64,000 bases of DNA from Amaurobius ferox (taxonomy: Eukaryota; Arthropoda; Arachnida; Araneae; Amaurobiidae): assembly GCA_951213105.1 (NCBI GenBank), contig OX578152.1, positions 70,732,680 to 70,796,679 of the forward strand, read 5' to 3'. This document shows positions 31,826-42,208 of the stretch, one piece after another (position 1 is the stretch's first letter; every line of letters begins with the position of its first letter). Made by a program: the position numbers and the translations under genes. The notes beneath the pieces are model-generated. The model searched no databases. It had not been told where the DNA came from and was given only the letters and a program-made list of their open reading frames with translations.

Positions 31826-32229
31826 TAACACTGAAAATTTAATGCAATTTTAAATAAACTTTCATTTCAATACTTACATACTTTCATTTTCTGCGAAAAA
31901 AGGAATATAAGCTAATTCAATTAATATAAATAGCAAAAGAGAAAGAGACAAAAATTAATAAATAGCGAAATTCATGTGCTGCTCACGTAATTTAGACTTT
32001 ATCTATTTATTAGATAAATCATATCTAAAAACACTATCTCAAAATGACTACAGCTTTGCGTTTTGAAAATTTAATTTAATTTAATTTTTATTTTTTTGCG
32101 ACGTAAATTAAATATATGACAAAATTCTTTATTGAATGTGATTGATTATTATTATTTTGATATATTAATGCATAAAACAATAGTTGTTCTTAAATATTAC
32201 ATTTACACTAACTGTAATAATCACACAAA
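31826..32229. other. No gene seen
   Basis: AT-rich intergenic DNA. Confidence 0.5.
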
Positions 32230-32660
32230 AACTTCAATTCAATAGCCTAATTTGTTTCAAAGATAATATTATTCGCACAGTCATAATTGTAACAGTCACA
32301 ACTGTAACAGTCATAACTGTAACAGCCATAATCAGACTGATTTTAATTTTTGTTCCAAATTTCGTTTGAGACGCTTCATTCGTTCATGAGATATCGTATC
32401 CATAGACTCACAAACAGCACACACACGCGCGCGCACGCACACACAAACAAACACACACACAAACAAACACACACACAAATGCACACAGACAAACAAACAC
32501 ACACACACACACATAACACATTCACACACACATACACACACACAAGCCCACTTCATCAGACATAACTTCAAAAACCTTCGAATTGAGTTCAGGTATGCTT
32601 TAAACGAACTCTTCCCTCGAAAACTCGAATTCGAATAATTTCCCTATATCACCAGCCTTA
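32230..32660 (+). repeat. Foldback-related repeat (FB2 type) with CA microsatellite
   Basis: Contains CCAAATTTCGTTTGAGACGC, then CATAGACTCACAAACAGCAC, a long interrupted (CA)n/(ACAA)n tract at 32415-32545, and ATAACTTCAAAAACCTTCGA with CTCGAAAACTCGAATTCGAA. The order matches the right part of the insertion at 23580-23800. A threefold CAGTCA(T/C)AACTGTAA repeat sits at 32278-32330. Reading frames across the CA tract are compositional artefacts. Confidence 0.75.
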
Positions 32661-33289
32661 CCGATGTATTGAAAATTTTATTTTCCCGCATGGAGCACAA
32701 TCTGCCGAACAAAGTGAACAAACATGATAAAACTTGGTACAGTTAATCCAATAATGTCAGGGGCATATTTTCTCTAGGAAAACTAGAAAAATATTTAAAT
32801 TAATCGAATTTATTTTCAGAAAAATCGGAAAAAAATCAATTTTTCAAATTTTTTACTTGAAACTAGAAAAAAATTCTTTTATATTATTATTTGTTTTTTT
32901 TCGAATTTATCTTTGAAAAACAAGAAAAAAATTCAATTTTTTTTAAAATTGAAAAAAATGTATAATAAATAAACATGTTAAAATTTGCGAAAATATATTT
33001 TTATGTGTAAATTTTTATTCAGAAGCGACGGGCATAATTTATAAAACTATATGAGTCCTTCTGGACGGATGTTTATAGCAAAGAAGTAAAAAGTCATAGA
33101 AAGTTCACTATTATCAAACGAGCAAATGATTTGTAAGTGTTTTTGATCAGTAATAAATATACAGCATAGTATAGTATAGAGATATTCTCCTTATTAGAGA
33201 TGTGTCGTTCTCGAGATATTTGAAATTTTACTTTTCCTCTTGGAACCTGAAAATTCGAAACAATCAGGAATGAATACATAAAATTTAGA
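32661..33289. other. No gene seen
   Basis: Sequence dominated by A and T runs, with GAAAAA/TTTTTC imperfect repeats at 32770-32960. No recognisable gene. Confidence 0.5.
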
Positions 33290-33300
33290 AAGATTATTTT

Positions 33301-33587
33301 GTTTGTTGTTGTTACTGATGTCCTTCTGTTTCAACGGATCCGATTCAGGACGAGTAACGCAGGAAGCAGAAAAGAAGGAAGAAAGACACAAGACGAGACA
33401 ACAAAGTTTATTACAAGAACGCATCACTGACGAAGGTCGGAGGGGGTACAGCTTCACATTTTGACGAGGACCCAGAAGGCGAAAGACTGACTTTATCCTC
33501 AAGAAATATCCATGCCTTATTCGGGATTCGAACCTATGCCCTCAAGACAGCAGCCGAAGACGCTATCCACTTCACCGCCTGGGCGGC
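33301..33587 (-). mobile_element. tRNA-headed SINE, third family (S3)
   Basis: On the minus strand it starts GCCGCCCAGGCGGTGAAGTG. The A-box equivalent is at 33562-33579 and the B box at 33523-33534 (complement GGTTCGAATCCC). A body of about 200 bp follows, with a 3' end rich in CAA (TTTGTTGTTGTT on the plus strand at 33300-33311). An 11-bp perfect target duplication, AAGATTATTTT, lies at 33290-33300 and 33588-33598. The body is unlike S1, but the CAA-type tail suggests the same LINE partner. Confidence 0.88.
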
Positions 33588-33625
33588 AAGATTATTTTAA
33601 TCGTTTAAAACAAAACCTGGAACAG

Positions 33626-34487
33626 ATGTAGTATAATCCCTTTTTCATTTTTGGAGATTTTAAGTGAGATTCTGGCAATTTCTGCTATGATTTGGAGAAT
33701 CTGGCAAACCTTTCCACATCATTTATCTCCTTTTTGTCATCTTTAGTAGCCTTTTTTCGCCCTTTTGTCGCCAAGATAAAAATCGCAACATGCCATTCCG
33801 ACAACGTTTTTCGCGTTTTTAGTCGATCGTTTGTCGCCCTTTTGTCGGCAACGTAAAAAGAGTCCTTTTGTCGCCGTTTGTGCAACAGTTGATCTGTAGC
33901 AATTCAAACATGGGCCTACTCTCGCTAAAAAAACATCGCAAAATCCGGTCCGCTGGCTGTCGGAGGTAGCACTTAGCAATAATTGTTTGTGCAACAGGTG
34001 TTCTGTGGCTCATAGAGCACAATATGAAAATGAGAAAAATTTCTAAATTTTATCTTGGCGGTAAAAGGGCGATTTCTACGCTGGTGACAAAAGGGCAACA
34101 TAAGACGACAAAAGGGTAACAAAAGAGGACAAAAGGGCAACATAAGACGACAAAAAGGTGACAAAAGAGGACAAAAGGGCAACAAAAGACTCGAAAAACT
34201 TTGCCACAATGAAATGTTGCGATTTTTACCTTGGCGACAAAAGGGCGAAAGAGCGCAAAGACGACAAAATGGCGATAAAAGACGCGGAAAGGGAAGCCAG
34301 AATAGAATGTTCTTCAAATCATAGCAGATCCCGGCCTTGGAGATCTTGGATCCCTGCAGCCGACCGGGAACCAAGGCCTCCATACTTTCGGGTGAGTCTC
34401 CCCCCCGGTCTGGGTTTACAAATCATAGCAGGGATTGCCAAAATCTCATCTAAATTGGTAAAAAATGAAAAAGGGATTATACTACAT
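33626..34487. mobile_element. Foldback element with inverted arrays of a short motif
   Basis: Outer ends are inverted: ATGTAGTATAATCCCTTTTT on the left and its complement at the right, extending about 70 bp (GCAATTTCTGCTATGATTTG on the left). Inside, the left arm carries repeats of CGCCCTTTTGTCGCC and the right arm its complement GGCGACAAAAGGGCG, recurring about eight times as GACAAAAGGGCAAC variants at 34085-34190. The middle repeats GTTTGTGCAACAG twice (about 33877 and 33987). Both strands have open frames across these arrays, explained by the motif. A 91-bp SINE tail has inserted near the right end. No transposase seen. Confidence 0.75.
34328..34418 (+). mobile_element. 91-bp GC-rich insertion ending in a SINE-like 3' core
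   Basis: Flanked by a perfect 13-bp target duplication, CAAATCATAGCAG, at 34315-34327 and 34419-34431. The insert ends CCCCCCGGTCTGGGTTTA, matching the (C)GGTCTGGGT terminus of S1 and the 59-bp units, but the rest differs (GACCGGGAACCAAGGC). Probably the truncated 3' end of another SINE using the same LINE. Confidence 0.82.
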
Positions 34488-35253
34488 ATGTACCCAAAAC
34501 TTTGTTGATTTTCGATGTGATCTAGTAGTGAGAAATATTTAGCGTTCAAAACCAAAATATGTTCGTTTGCCTGTTGTGAATGTCATGTGTTGGACGTATC
34601 AAACTTTTCAAACTGTTGTAAATTTCTGCAAAATTTTACGTAATTTATAAATAGAAAAAAAAATTATAAAATATCATTATAAAGCGCTTTTGAAAGCGTA
34701 ATCCATCTTGTCAAAACATTATCTTTAAATAAAGCTGCCAATTCGAAATGTTTCTTTTTCGTCAACTTCACAAAAAACTTTTATCTTTAAAAGATATAAG
34801 CAAGCATCCAGAAGCTAAAACTTCAAAAACTGGAAAAATATTGGATTTCCAGAGAACTTGGTGAATATAATTTGTTTTATGTCGAGAGCAATGCCAAGAA
34901 ACTTTAACGTTCAACGTCTTATTGAATTCTTGTTGGATGAAAATAAAACAGTTCTGTGCAAATGAAGATAAATAAAAGTGTGTCATATTTAAAGAAGGGT
35001 GATATCCTAAAGTAATGTGCATTTAAAACAATTTATAAACGCTGAAATTTAAATTCTGGAATAGTAGAATTAAATATTTAAACAGTTGCAAAATGTTTCA
35101 AGACATTTTTTTTCATGCTAAGAATTGTTTTGGTTCTTATACAAAGAATAGTTTTAAAGTAACTTTTATGTCAGAATTTTATACTTTCCCTATAATACAT
35201 AAAGTACTACACCAGAGTCGAAAGTTTGGAAATGAGTTTACAGCGATTTTTCA
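34488..35253. other. No gene seen
   Basis: AT-rich intergenic sequence. A minus-strand frame at 34768-35022 has no recognised similarity. Confidence 0.45.
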
Positions 35254-35268
35254 CACTTGAGCATTGCT

Positions 35269-35654
35269 GGGCCAACGGCCGTACCGTGCTGAAAACACCG
35301 GTTCTCGTTAGATCACCGAAGTGAAGCAGCATCGGGCGCGGTTAGTACTTGGTGGGTGACCACCTCGGAACACCGCGTGCTGTTGGCCATCTCGGGTGCG
35401 GTATCCCCGTGGTTTGCGCGCTAGATTTGCACGCTACCACAAATGCCGCCGTGTTCATGCGGAGTACGATCACGTTAAACATGTGGGTCCGTAAGTCCTT
35501 CCGAGAGGTTGGTGGTAGGGGAAGGAGGGTACGGTCCCTGTGGATGCCTCCCCCACTGGGTTCCGGTCTAAATTGGCTGGCACTTCCCGGCCGTCCATAC
35601 AGTTACCTTACACCTTTCTGGTAGGTCGGACGGTCTGGGTCTCAACAACAACAA
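35269..35654 (+). mobile_element. 5S rRNA-headed SINE, copy 2 (386 bp)
   Basis: Nearly identical to the 20.8-kb copy, with only a handful of differences such as GAAGTGAAG for GAAGTCAAG and GGCTGG for GGGTGG. It carries the same 5S head (about 35271-35389), the same truncated tRNA-like piece and the same S1 body and CAA tail. A perfect 15-bp target duplication, CACTTGAGCATTGCT, lies at 35254-35268 and 35655-35669. The shared chimeric junctions show this is a real family with recent activity. Confidence 0.93.
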
Positions 35655-35669
35655 CACTTGAGCATTGCT

Positions 35670-36208
35670 CGAAGGTGAAAATACGAGGTATAGGTCACAG
35701 GCTATAAAATTTTTATGAAAGACCAAATTATAAGCATACCAATACTAAAATAAGTATAGCTACGTCTTCGGGAGATAAACACGCTAAAACATCTAAACTT
35801 TTATATTCAAACTAGTATTTAAGCCTGTCAAAGACAGGACAACTAACACTAAAAAAATTAAGCTGCAACTCTTTTTAACAAGTTTCATTTTGCTTAACAA
35901 TGTGTTGTGCTTAGTGTCAAATACAATTGTCTCAATTGAAAATTGATTCAGTTAGGTTCTGTCTGGTGGTCGAGTTCCACCACCCTTTTATGTCCCTGGA
36001 GGGAGCTTAGGGAGAATTCTGAGAGATTTTAAACTCCCCCAACAAATTTTGTTCGCTCGAAATTCGAAAATCCGACTTCATTATGTTCGACTCTGTGGTC
36101 GATAATATAAGTATGCAAGGATTCAGTCTTTTAAGTCATTAAAGGCCTGCTTAGGTGCCTCGAAAGACATTTAAAAATCCATAATCTCCGCCCCAAGGTT
36201 TGACTACA
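35670..36208. other. No gene seen
   Basis: Intergenic stretch. There is a short GC-richer segment at 35960-36070 with no recognised motif. Confidence 0.45.
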
Positions 36209-36574
36209 GTACAGTATTCAAGGTTATTAGGCACTTTAGTATAAGCAATAGATATCAGAAGAAGAAGAAAATAAGAAATGCACTTTCATCGCTTTATATT
36301 TAATAACGACTAATAAACAATATAAGACCATGAACATACATACCTGTTTGATTTGCAGGTTTCAATAAACGAAGTAAACACAAAAAAAGCATCATAAAAC
36401 TTGTTTCAAAAGTTTATGCACAAGTAACAAAAAACGTGGAAAATCAAAATAAAGTATGCATTTAAGTTAGTAAGTTGCGTAAAACAGTTCTGCAGACGTT
36501 TGTCCACTATATATAAGAGTGCCGCTTTTCACCTTTCACCATTCAGTAGAATACCGCGTGAAATAGTTTACAAA

Positions 36575-37590
36575 AGACGAAGTGAGAGAAATTTGGAGAT
36601 TAAAAGCTTATAGAAAGTCTGTTCTTAATATCGCGAAAATATTAAATCGTTCAAAACGAGCCATTTATGCTGTACTACAAAAAGAGCGCGATTATAAAGT
36701 AAAAGATAGATTAGGCCTACCAAAATGTACCAGTTCTCGAGATGACAGAAAACTTTTTCTAGCATCGGCTCAAGAACTGTCATTATTTGAAATACAAAGT
36801 GAATCAGGTTTAAAAGTATCTCGATCTACTTACTATTCACAGACGTTTACAAAGTAATAGCAATATAATGCTCGCACGTATGAAGCTATTCCGAGTTTAA
36901 CTGAAAATCATAAATTACGTCGTATGGAATGGGCTCGAGAACACATGAAATGGGACGACCAATGGGTAACTGTTATATTTAGTGATGAAAAGAAATGAAA
37001 TATTGATGGCCCAGACGGATGGGCATCATACTGGCATGACCTGCTCAAAGAACCGAGAGGTTTTTTTTCAGTAGAAAACAAAGTCGTTCCTTGATGGTGT
37101 GGGGATCGTTTTGCTTTAATGGTACGTTATCCTTAGCCTTTCTTAACAAAGTGTGCTAAATTGCCAACAAACGTTAAAGGATCACATATGACCAGAAGCT
37201 GCGAATCTAGCAGGACCAAACTTCTATTTTCAACACGATCATGCTCCCATTCATACGGCAAAGTCAACGAAACTTTGGTTGCAGTGTTGTTGTTGTTGAG
37301 ACCCAGACCGTCCGACCTACCAGAAAGGTTTGGGTTGCAGTGTAATAACATTATAGTTATGGATTGACCGGCCAAAAGGTCAGACTTCAATCCCATAGAA
37401 AAAACTTTGGGGGATTCTATCCAGAAGAGTTTATGCGAATAGGCGACAGTTTTCGTCTTTGGCCGAATTAAAGTGTAAAATTGAAAACTGCTGGTATAAT
37501 TTAGACCCAGAAATTCTTCATTATTTCATCCTATCAATGCCAGATCGTGTTTTTCAAGTTATAAAACGAAATGGACATCATATTCGTTAA
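36575..37590 (+). pseudogene. Tc3-like DD34E transposase, broken
   Basis: The N-terminal frame (36582-36857) has a helix-turn-helix: VREIWRLKAYRKSVLNIAKI and RSKRAIYAVLQ. After a stop the frame continues with MEWAREHMKWDDQWVTVIFS and DEKK (first catalytic Asp at about 36983), then a stop, FQHDHAPIHT (second Asp, about 37237), and DFNPIE (third acidic residue, about 37398). The C-terminal part reads LHYFILSMPDRVFQVIKRNG and ends at about 37590. There are at least four stops or frameshifts, the initiator ATG appears degraded to ATA, and a 45-bp SINE tail splits the frame at 37288. Catalysis is lost. Confidence 0.82.
37288..37332 (-). mobile_element. 45-bp S1 SINE-tail micro-insertion
   Basis: TGTTGTTGTTGAGACCCAGA, then CCGTCCGACCTACCAGAAAGG, is the exact 3' end of S1 on the minus strand, including its CAA tail. 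Target duplication GGTTGCAGTGT at 37277-37287 and 37333-37343. Removing it joins the transposase pseudogene cleanly, so the insertion is secondary. Confidence 0.88.
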
Positions 37591-37822
37591 ATAACTTCAT
37601 TTTTTGTTACTTGTGCATAAACCTTTGAAACAATTTTTTGATGCTTTTCTTGTGTTTACTTCGTTCATTGAAACCTGCAAATCAAAAAGGTATGTTCATG
37701 GCCTTATATTGTTTATTAGTCGTTATTAAATATATAGCAATGAAATTGCATTTCTTACTTTTTTCTTCTTCTGATAGCTATTGCTCTTATACTAAAGTGC
37801 GTAAACATTTGAGACGCACCTT

Positions 37823-37953
37823 ATATATGTGCCTATATGCATACATATATAATATATATTCAGTTGATAAAGTTCTGGGAATCAAAAATGCTGAATTCCT
37901 AGATTAAATTCGATGCTCACATTACCAGATAAAGGAAATGAATTTATTTTATA
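37823..37953. other. Spacer between the Tc3-like element and composite unit 1
   Basis: TA-rich spacer with nothing recognised. Confidence 0.4.
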
Positions 37954-38995
37954 CTAGCCGCCTTTGGCGACCAGCCTGTTCGCTACCCTTGAAAATTCTG
38001 ACCGTGGCAAATTGTAACCGTGGCACACTCGCTGGCGCGACCTTACCAGAAGGTGTAAGGTAACTGTTTGGACGGCCAGGAAGTGCCACCCAATTTAGAC
38101 CGGAACTCAGTGGGGGAGACATCCACAGGGAGCGTACCCTCCTTCCCCTACCACCAATCTTTCGGAAGGACTTACGATCCCACATGTTTAACGGGATCGT
38201 ACTCCGAGTGAACGCGGCTGCACTTTTAGCAGTGGCGGGAATCGAACCCGGGCCTACCCAGTGAAATTCCCGCGCGCTAACCACTGGTGTACTTCGCCCT
38301 CCGCGACATTTTCCATAACTTTCTTTTTATTCACCGAATTTAGACCGGAACCCAGTGGGAGAGGCACCCACGGGGACCGTACCCTCCTTCCCCAACCACC
38401 AACCTCTCGAAAGGACTTACAGACACACATGTTTATTCCGCGTGATCGTACTCCGCGTGAACACGGCGGCAATTTTGGAAATCGAACCCGGGCCTACCGC
38501 GTGCAATTCCCGCGCGCTAACCAATGGGCTACTTCGCCCTCCGCGACAATCTCCATAACTTTCTTTTTATTCACCCAATTTAGGCCGTACCCTCCTTCCC
38601 CTACCACCAACCTCTCAGAAGGACTCACGAACCCACATGTTTAACGTGATCGTACTCTGCGTAAACGTGGCGTAAGTTTTGGCAGTGGCGGGAATCGAAC
38701 CCGGACCTACTGAGTGCAATTCCCGCGCGCTAACCACTGGGCTGCCGCGCCCTCCGCGACAATCTCCATAACTTTCTATATATTCATCCAATTTAGACGG
38801 GAACCCAGTGGGAAGGGATCCACAGGGGCCGTATCCTCCTTCCCTTACCACCAACCTCTCGGAAGAACTTACGGACCCACATATTTAACGTGATCGTATT
38901 CCACGTAAACACGGCGGCAGTTTTCGCAGTGGCGGGTATCGAACCCGGGCCTACCGCTAACTTCCCGCGCGCTAATTTGCAATTTAAAATGACCA
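37954..38995 (-). repeat. Composite unit U1, left part, with four SINE modules
   Basis: Starts ACTAGCCGCCTTTGGCGACC. After about 90 bp it carries the 3' end of an S1-like SINE (minus strand), then four head-plus-body modules with B boxes near 38241, 38481, 38693 and 38937. Each module is the S1 head and body. Between modules the normal SINE tail is replaced by a linker containing TTATTCAC and CATAACTTTCTTTT (GAAAGTTATGGA on the minus strand). It is cut at 38995 by the gypsy insertion and continues at 50179. Confidence 0.85.
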
Positions 38996-40187
38996 TGTCA
39001 TGTCGCAATTCTGCGCCATGAGCCCTTTTGTATTTTCTGCGAGAGAAACATCCTTCTCTCCGTTCGTGCCTGTGCTGTGTTTTTTGCTAACCCTTGTCCG
39101 TATTGAAATCGCATTAAAAAGCGCATTTCGTCGAGAAATCGTTGGATTGTCTGGACTTAGTGTCTGGCCGAGAAGCGTGACGTTTTGCTGACTTGTTGCT
39201 AGGAGAGCGCGCCGTCCAATCAGGAAGAGGCGCATTTTTGCGAAGGAGAACTTTTGCGTGGGCTCAGGCGACCCACACTTCTCTCTCTTCGAGCTGGAAA
39301 ATTCCGACTGAAAAGTCGCATCGAAAGTTTGTCTAGAAAAGAGACAAAAGGCGTTTAGCCGAAATGGCTAACTGGCGGAGATGGGCATTTTGGGTTCTAA
39401 AGGAAACCGCCCCTGCATTTCTGGAGATGATTGAAGAAGATCCTGGATACTTACATTAATTATTCTGTACATTTTCTAAAATATATTTTTTCCATTCCAG
39501 GAATCTATTCGACATCGACGCCGAGCTTTGAAGTAGCTATTCAAACTTGTTCGGAGTGTAAAATCGACTGATGGCTAATACTTAAAGTTTTGGACTCTTT
39601 ATCCCTCCTCGTGTCCTTTTGAGAACTTTGTTCTACTTAAAATCGTGCACATCTGATGAGAGGTATTTTCTGAAAAGCGTGAAATGTATAATAGCCAGGT
39701 AACATTTTCTTTACGGGAATTTTAATGCCGTACAGCACCGGCATGTTGACGAATGATTTCTAATATTAACAGGCTCATGTCAAAATGTATTTATTGATAA
39801 CTTAAAATCTAAATTAAATCATATGATTATTGAAGTGAATTATTGTATGCTATATAAATTTTGAACAGAGCAGAAAGGCAGATTGTGTTATTATAAATGA
39901 AGCTCTGAATTGATAAATTGATTTTTAAGGTAAAATACTTAAGTGTGATTTAAATAAATAATATTTTGATTTTTACTTTGCTTCTGATTTATTTGAAATG
40001 CCTTTAATTCCTCTGCTATTCACTGCATGTCATCTAACAAACAATTCTGTTAGACTGAGAAAGTTTCTTGCTTGGGTAAATTTAGAATGGTTGATTAAAT
40101 TGCTAAAATTCCACTATACGGCTTCACCGGCTCTTGAGTTGTCTGGTGCGCCTTTGCTTTTGTGAGTTGGCAAGACGCGCCATGACA
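38996..40187 (+). repeat. Gypsy 5' LTR (1,192 bp)
   Basis: Begins TGTCATGTCGCAATTC and ends GCGCGCCATGACA-like sequence (TGTCATG/CATGACA inverted ends). It matches 48987-50178 without any difference that I noticed. It carries promoter and RNA-end signals in principle. A polyadenylation motif AATAAA occurs at 39953-39958. I could not identify a TATA box with confidence. Open frames inside the LTR on both strands are duplicated in the 3' LTR and do not resemble known proteins. Confidence 0.95.
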
Positions 40188-40190
40188 AAT

Positions 40191-40204
40191 TGGTGCTCGT
40201 GCCC
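40191..40204 (+). promoter_or_regulatory. Primer-binding site
   Basis: TGGTGCTCGTGCCC begins 3 bp after the 5' LTR. TGG pairs with the CCA end of a tRNA, which would prime minus-strand DNA synthesis. The tRNA species was not identified. Confidence 0.75.
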
Positions 40205-40822
40205 TTTTTTTTTTCTCAGAGTACATCAGTGTTAGCAAATTTAAATTTTGTTGAAGGCATATCAAACTATAAAATATTGATTTGTGTTATTTAAGTATTG
40301 CAGAGTAAAATGTTCGAAGTAAGTTAAAAAGTTTCTTAGTGGTGCAAAATATTTGAGTTTAATGGGCATGAAAAATTTTTTATTTATGTGTCAAATAGTA
40401 AAAATAAGTGCAAAAGCACATAAGCCCAGATGCACCAGAGTATTATTTGCATGTTGAATTTGCATTTTACATATTGAAATTGTGTTACACATATATTTTG
40501 AGGTATTTGACATACTTAAATACACAAAGTTCTATATGATGTATGATATAATTGAAATTTCCAAATACACACACATTAAAAGGTAAATACATGAAGTGCA
40601 TACATTTATTTTGAAAAGTGAATACAAAAGTTCTGTGCACATGCAAAAGTGATTCGAAGTTCATGATAATGAACAAAAAGTGAAAAAAGTTACACGTAGT
40701 GTTTTTCGGTGCTCTGCCTATACATAAATAAGTGATTTAAGCGAAAGTGAAATCAATTTTCCACAATAAACTGTGCTTCGTGATAAATTAGAATCTGTGT
40801 CGGTGAAAAACCTTGTGCTAAA
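40205..40822 (+). other. Gypsy untranslated leader
   Basis: About 620 bp of AT-rich leader between the primer-binding site and gag, including a T-run right after the site. No frame of note. RNA packaging signals would be expected here but none can be named by eye. Confidence 0.6.
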
Positions 40823-42208
40823 ATGCCTAAATCTAGAAATACGAGAGCAAGCAGGAGTAGAGACTCCTCTGCACAGCCGAGTTCAGTGAACCGTATTCCT
40901 TCGGTGTCTCCACCACGACTTTCTCCAAACTCGGGCAGATCAGCTTCCGCTGTCAGAGACTCTAACAAAATGAAAATTGGAGTTGGATCTCAGTTTCTTG
41001 GATCCATTCCAGGTTTTGCTGGTAATGCGGGTGAATCTTTTCAGGACTTTTTGGAAAAATTCTCGCTTGTCGCTGACCATGCAGACTGGTCAAACAAAGA
41101 TAAAATTTTCGTTCTGAAGTTGAAATTGTCTGGTAGGGCAGAAAGACTGATTAAATCAATTCCAAAATTAAACCAAAGCACGAATTTTTCAGAATTAGTG
41201 AATACACTCAGGGACAATTTTATGAAAAAAGAAAATATTGCCAAGAATGTCGCTTCCCTGGTCAACTGTAAACAAATGACAAATGAAAGCGTACGTGATT
41301 ATGCGAATCGCATAGAAGCCGAATCCTATGTTGCTTTTCCGCAAGATGTAGTGTCTGATAATGAAGATTCCTTGAGAACTGCTATTTTAGTGAATGCTTT
41401 TAAAAAAGGGTTGAAAATCATTTTTCGAAAAGCTGTCTTATCTGCAAATCCACAGTCATTTGAAGCGGCGAAGGAAATTGCCATTCTGGAAGAAGAAGTG
41501 CAGAATGAAGAGCTGGAAGAAATGACAGAGGACATAAATGCTGTGAGAATCGAAAAAGACCCTAAACATGAAATTGAAGAGCTGAAGAAAGAATTGAATT
41601 CAAAGAAGAAAGAATTTGAGAAGTTAAGAAAAAAATTCAGTGAGAACTCAGAAAAAAGAAAGAAAAGACTGAATGAAATAAGAGAAGATCTGGAAAAGAG
41701 CAATTCCAGTTTTGAAGATTCCTTCTTGGATACGCCCTCTACAAGCAGATACAATGAAAATGAATTGGAAGAGGAAGATTGGGAAGATATTCCAGTAAAG
41801 AAGAAACATAAACCATCAACATCTTTCAGAACTTCTACTCCATCCAAAAGATCTGAAAATAGAAACCGTTTCAGTCAAAGAAGAACTCCGGTTGCCTCAC
41901 AGGAAGAAGAGTGGTATGTTAAAAGTCCATATCAAAATTATTCTCCAAGAAAGAACTCTCTATTTTTAGAAGACCTTTTCGTAACAGTTCATATAGAAAT
42001 TCGAATTTCCAGAGAAGAAATTTTTCAAATTTTAGAAATTCCTTTGATAATTATAAATTTCAAAACTTCAATAATTTTGGATATAGAAGAAATAACAGAT
42101 ATTTTAATAGATTTGGTAATAGAAGACAATTTGGAAGACAGAATTTCAGAAGAACAAATTTTCAATCTCCAAAATTTAATAAAACAGATTCTGAAATTAG
42201 TTACATGA
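40823..42208 (+). CDS. gag: Gag polyprotein of the gypsy element
   Basis: 461 codons. Residues 1-50 are a basic, serine-rich leader. About 55-225 is a gypsy-type capsid region (FAGNAGESFQDFLEKF, then an FVLKLKLSGRAERLI-type helix and a LVNTLRDNF segment). About 221-292 is a predicted coiled coil rich in E/K (EELKKELNSKKKEFEKLRKK). After about residue 380 the frame no longer looks like protein under selection. The overlapping -1 frame from about 41923 instead encodes an Arg/Asn/Phe-rich tail that runs on into pol. I infer a -1 shift near the T-run at 41963-41967. No CCHC zinc knuckle is seen. Gag would form the particle that packages the element's RNA in the cytoplasm. Confidence 0.88.
   Translation: MPKSRNTRASRSRDSSAQPSSVNRIPSVSPPRLSPNSGRSASAVRDSNKMKIGVGSQFLGSIPGFAGNAGESFQDFLEKFSLVADHADWSNKDKIFVLKLKLSGRAERLIKSIPKLNQSTNFSELVNTLRDNFMKKENIAKNVASLVNCKQMTNESVRDYANRIEAESYVAFPQDVVSDNEDSLRTAILVNAFKKGLKIIFRKAVLSANPQSFEAAKEIAILEEEVQNEELEEMTEDINAVRIEKDPKHEIEELKKELNSKKKEFEKLRKKFSENSEKRKKRLNEIREDLEKSNSSFEDSFLDTPSTSRYNENELEEEDWEDIPVKKKHKPSTSFRTSTPSKRSENRNRFSQRRTPVASQEEEWYVKSPYQNYSPRKNSLFLEDLFVTVHIEIRISREEIFQILEIPLIIINFKTSIILDIEEITDILIDLVIEDNLEDRISEEQIFNLQNLIKQILKLVT
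41923..42204 (+). other. Gag-pol overlap encoding an Arg/Asn/Phe/Gly-rich tail in pol phase
   Basis: In the pol frame this stretch has no stop and is very rich in R, N, F, Q and G (pieces such as RRNFSNFRNSF and RRNNRYFNRFGNRRQFG). The gag frame across the same DNA is hydrophobic and unlike nucleocapsid. A run of five T residues at 41963-41967, followed by A, is the nearest slippery candidate. The tail would be a nucleic-acid-binding domain in place of a zinc knuckle. The frameshift itself is inference. Confidence 0.6.

Larger units (their letters stand above)
36209..37822 (+). mobile_element. Tc1/Tc3-like transposon with about 200-bp inverted ends (defective)
   Basis: Left arm about 36229-36440 and right arm about 37600-37802 are inverted copies: GCACTTTAGTATAAGCAATA on the left, and the reverse complement with small changes ending at 37800. 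Further shared blocks are TAATAACGACTAATAAACAA, TTTGATTTGCAGGTTTCAAT and TTTATGCACAAGTAACAAAA. A broken transposase lies between them. The outermost bases are less certain; a weaker match continues a few bases outward on each side to ACAGTATTCAAGG and its counterpart. Arm identity around 90% by eye suggests moderate age. Confidence 0.85.

Noticed and set aside
32332..32571. Cys/Val- and Thr/His-rich open frames over CA/GT tracts (also at 10.26, 23.6 and 29.5 kb)
   Set aside because: Direct translations of microsatellites inside non-coding repeats.
33973..34383. 136-codon minus-strand frame rich in Leu/Pro/Phe/Cys
   Set aside because: It follows the short motif array of the foldback element; repeated motif, not a gene.
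39000..39191. Small genes inside the LTR
   Set aside because: The frames are duplicated exactly in both LTRs, overlap on both strands and resemble nothing known.
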